A stretch of 64,000 nt of DNA from assembly GCF_000171235.2 (NCBI RefSeq), contig NZ_ABEA03000085.1, forward strand, positions 1 through 64,000, in the 5' to 3' direction. Shown one piece after another: positions 61,666-64,000 of this stretch (the first letter of the stretch is position 1; each line of letters begins with the position of its first letter). The notes under the pieces are model-generated. The model was not told where the DNA came from. It did not search any database and was given only the letters and a program-made list of their open reading frames with translations. Made by a program: the position numbers and the translations under genes. This DNA is from Geminisphaera colitermitum TAV2 (GTDB lineage Bacteria; Verrucomicrobiota; Verrucomicrobiia; Opitutales; Opitutaceae).

Positions 61666-64000
61666 ATGATAAAAGTGCTAAAAAATCTCGTCGCTGTGCT
61701 GCTCTTTGCCACGGCGACGTTTGTTTGCAGTGCGGATGTTGTTTTCACGCCGGGAGGGGCGTTGCGAGTCGAGGCCGCCGCTGGCATGATTCACCAAGGC
61801 GGCGAAACATGGGATTTCAAAGCAACAAACTTCGACCCCTACACAAAACCCATCCGCCTCCCATCACCGCTCCGGGCGAATGAGATAAAAACCATCTCCA
61901 TCGAACTCGAAAAGAACCAACCCACCGCCAAAGACCGCCTTGAATTGTATCTGATTCTCGGCAACCGGAAAATCACAGCCGCCCAACGGCTCACCGCGCC
62001 AATCACCAAAGGCCGTCATCGCTACTTGTTCGAAGTGGGCGGCATCCTCTGGCTCACAGGTGATCTGACCGCAATCCGCATTGATCCAGGAACCTCGCCC
62101 GGCGAAGTATCCATAAAATCCATCGGTATCTTCAACACCACGCCAACACCTGAGAAAAACGACATCCTTGTCCCGTTCGATTCGCCTCCGCCTCCCGACG
62201 CCACCGTTTCCGCATCTCTGGACACCTTCAGGGATGCCATGCTGGTTCGGTCTAAGATTGTCGCCAGTCATCTGGACACCGCCATCTTGGCAGATTACAA
62301 GGGCGAGCCGAAAGTCCTCAAACTGCATCCCCTTCCTCCCGAAGAGGGAAACAAGACCGCGCTTGCCGGAACCCTTGACCTCGCCGCGTCAAAACGCGTT
62401 CGCCCCCTCGCGCCGGTCATCCCGCCCTACATCGGCCTTAACGCGGAAACATTCAACGTCAGGATATGGGTGGCTTCCCCCGCCGAACTCGCCGGGAAAT
62501 CCTTTATCATGGAAACGTCGGGGCGCACCACCCGCATCATGTCATTCAACCTGGCCGACGCCACGCCCAAACATGAACATGACGGCTGGCTCGCGTTTTC
62601 GTGGACGCTGCCCGATGCCGGGCAACTCTCCCGCCAGATCACCAACATCCGGTTTACAATCGCCCCCCCTCCCCTCCCCCCCCCCCCCGGCGAAGCGAAT
62701 ACCGCCATCTTCATGGCCAAACCGCTCCTGTTCGGAAAAGGTTTTGAAGACGACGGTTACGATTTGTTGAACACCGACGCGCCCATGCTCACAACCGGCA
62801 TGACCGCTCCCCTCGCCGTCGCGCCCCGGCTTTCAACAAAACTTCCCACCCGCGACACCCTGTCCCTTGGCGGCTATGAAATTCACAAGCCCGACATGCG
62901 CGAATCCATTCCCGCCCTCGCCGCGTTCATGCGAAAGGAGTTTCCAAACTGGGATTTCATCCTGGCACCCGTGTGGACGCCGCCGCTGTCTGTCGCGAAA
63001 GAGCTCCCGGCGCTCCCCGAAAACGTCTTCTTCCAATTCCAGAAAACGCGGATTGACGCAGGCTGGCTTCAGGCGGCTGGCCGGATGCCAAAAAACGCGC
63101 AAGGCGTTTCATTGGATTCGTTTGGGAACTCCGTCCTTGCCACCGACCCGATAGTACAGGCCGGACTCAAAAGCGAAATAGACTATGCCGCGTCGCTGGG
63201 AATCAATAACTTCAAGCAAATAGACTATGTCTGGCCGTGGTGGAAAGGACGCTGGGGTTACGACGAGGCGTCCGTTGCCGCTTATCGCGAGGATTTGTCG
63301 GGGAGCGACGAGGGCTTGGCGATTCTGCCCGGCCTTATGGGGAAACTTGCCGCTGGCGGCGTGATTCACTTCTGGGATTATTACGAATACTATCACGGTC
63401 TTCGTCTGAAACCCGCCGACCTCGGCCTGCAAAACTGGGTCTTATACAAACCCATTTCGGAAAAAAACGCCGCGCAGGGTGGCGACATTGAAAAACGCAA
63501 TCTCGGCGTATTCATTTTGTTATACCATTACGAGTGGCTGCGGCAGGCGCAGCGCTTTGGGCGCTGGGCGAAGGCGCATGGCGGCACACATAGTTACACC
63601 CTGAATCCCGAGGATTTGGGCAACGGCGGCGACTTCGTTTTCCTCTCCTTTCTGGCCGATGCCGGGACGCCTTATATTGAATACTTCGGCGGGCCATCCG
63701 TCCTGCGTGGCGCTTATCACAACCTGCCCTTTTATGTTGATAAAGCCGATCATGCCGGAAAAAAAATGGCCTTGATTCTTGAAAAAGGACAGGCTGGCCA
63801 CGGACAGCATTATTTCGATCCCGAAATCAATTACCTCTACGCTTTTGAAAGCGCCGCCGTCGGTCTGCGCAATTATCATAACGAATGGATTGAATCAAAC
63901 TGGCGACGCATGTCCGATCCTAAAAACGAATATCTTTATGATCGTTGGAGCAATTGGATGACCGGCGCCCTCGGTTTCGCGTTTGCCCGCGAAAAACAAA
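61666..64000 (+). CDS. Large exported protein, possible glycoside hydrolase (partial at window end)
   Basis: An open frame from ATG 61666 to the end, at least 778 codons, so the 3' end is missing. A signal peptide (LKNLVAVLLFATATFVCSAD) is followed by beta-rich modules to about 390 and a region with YGYDEASVA-like segment (RWGYDEASVAAYREDL), HFWDYYEYYH and AHGGTHSYTLNPED, resembling a TIM-barrel glycosidase. No family can be named from what is visible. A 13-nt C run (62676-62688) is translated as proline. It starts four bases after the PEP-CTERM stop, so it is probably co-transcribed. Confidence 0.75.
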   Translation, partial: MIKVLKNLVAVLLFATATFVCSADVVFTPGGALRVEAAAGMIHQGGETWDFKATNFDPYTKPIRLPSPLRANEIKTISIELEKNQPTAKDRLELYLILGNRKITAAQRLTAPITKGRHRYLFEVGGILWLTGDLTAIRIDPGTSPGEVSIKSIGIFNTTPTPEKNDILVPFDSPPPPDATVSASLDTFRDAMLVRSKIVASHLDTAILADYKGEPKVLKLHPLPPEEGNKTALAGTLDLAASKRVRPLAPVIPPYIGLNAETFNVRIWVASPAELAGKSFIMETSGRTTRIMSFNLADATPKHEHDGWLAFSWTLPDAGQLSRQITNIRFTIAPPPLPPPPGEANTAIFMAKPLLFGKGFEDDGYDLLNTDAPMLTTGMTAPLAVAPRLSTKLPTRDTLSLGGYEIHKPDMRESIPALAAFMRKEFPNWDFILAPVWTPPLSVAKELPALPENVFFQFQKTRIDAGWLQAAGRMPKNAQGVSLDSFGNSVLATDPIVQAGLKSEIDYAASLGINNFKQIDYVWPWWKGRWGYDEASVAAYREDLSGSDEGLAILPGLMGKLAAGGVIHFWDYYEYYHGLRLKPADLGLQNWVLYKPISEKNAAQGGDIEKRNLGVFILLYHYEWLRQAQRFGRWAKAHGGTHSYTLNPEDLGNGGDFVFLSFLADAGTPYIEYFGGPSVLRGAYHNLPFYVDKADHAGKKMALILEKGQAGHGQHYFDPEINYLYAFESAAVGLRNYHNEWIESNWRRMSDPKNEYLYDRWSNWMTGALGFAFAREKQ

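Overview
This 64 kb window is GC-rich and densely coding. It most resembles a verrucomicrobial chromosome of the Opitutaceae type. The pointers are PEP-CTERM proteins paired with type II-secretion-like pseudopilins, several LacI-family regulators of the DNA-binding type common in that group, many carbohydrate-active enzymes, and short GC hairpin repeats between genes. The assignment is inferred from gene families; no rRNA or other phylogenetic marker is present. A striking base-level trait is the abundance of G/C homopolymer runs (up to 17-18 nt), also inside core genes.

Layout. 1-7.0 kb: YggS (PLP homeostasis), a LysR regulator, a cellulose-synthase-like GT2, then rodA and ribonuclease G. 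7.0-7.65 kb: non-coding, packed with palindromic repeats, including a possible MITE. 7.65-29.6 kb: polysaccharide-degradation region. Two minus-strand gene blocks each start with a PEP-CTERM gene lying divergent from a LacI gene. Block A is PEP-CTERM, pseudopilin, heparinase II/III-like lyase (apparently frameshifted). Block B is PEP-CTERM, raffinose-synthase-like GH36, pseudopilin, a 1178-residue exported protein, an SGNH hydrolase-DUF2264 fusion, a helical-repeat protein and a sugar-binding protein. A GH78 rhamnosidase-like gene follows. 29.8-34.4 kb: cell-shape operon mreB-mreC-mreD-mrdA. 35.1-42.8 kb: housekeeping genes holA, argS, pyrG, kdsA and a porin-like protein. 43.1-48.0 kb: two small regulators, each with a striking palindrome upstream, then pseudopilin, PEP-CTERM and a beta-helix protein. 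48.1-53.0 kb: argJ, a small GNAT, an RRM protein and a PhoB/PhoR-like pair. 53.0-64.0 kb: a sialic-acid-like catabolic region with two BNR sialidase-like proteins, two aldolases of the DapA/NanA family, a LacI regulator, an EamA permease, a VapBC-like toxin-antitoxin pair, a LamG PEP-CTERM protein and a large exported protein cut by the window end.

The recurring logic is a regulator, a PEP-CTERM protein, a pseudopilin and one or more glycan-active enzymes. This suggests modular, substrate-induced polysaccharide loci without SusC/SusD. The most interesting unexplained signals are the pervasive homopolymers in essential genes, the pseudopilin/PEP-CTERM pairing, a 14-15 bp motif present three times in the sialidase region, and the double operator in front of the XRE regulator.
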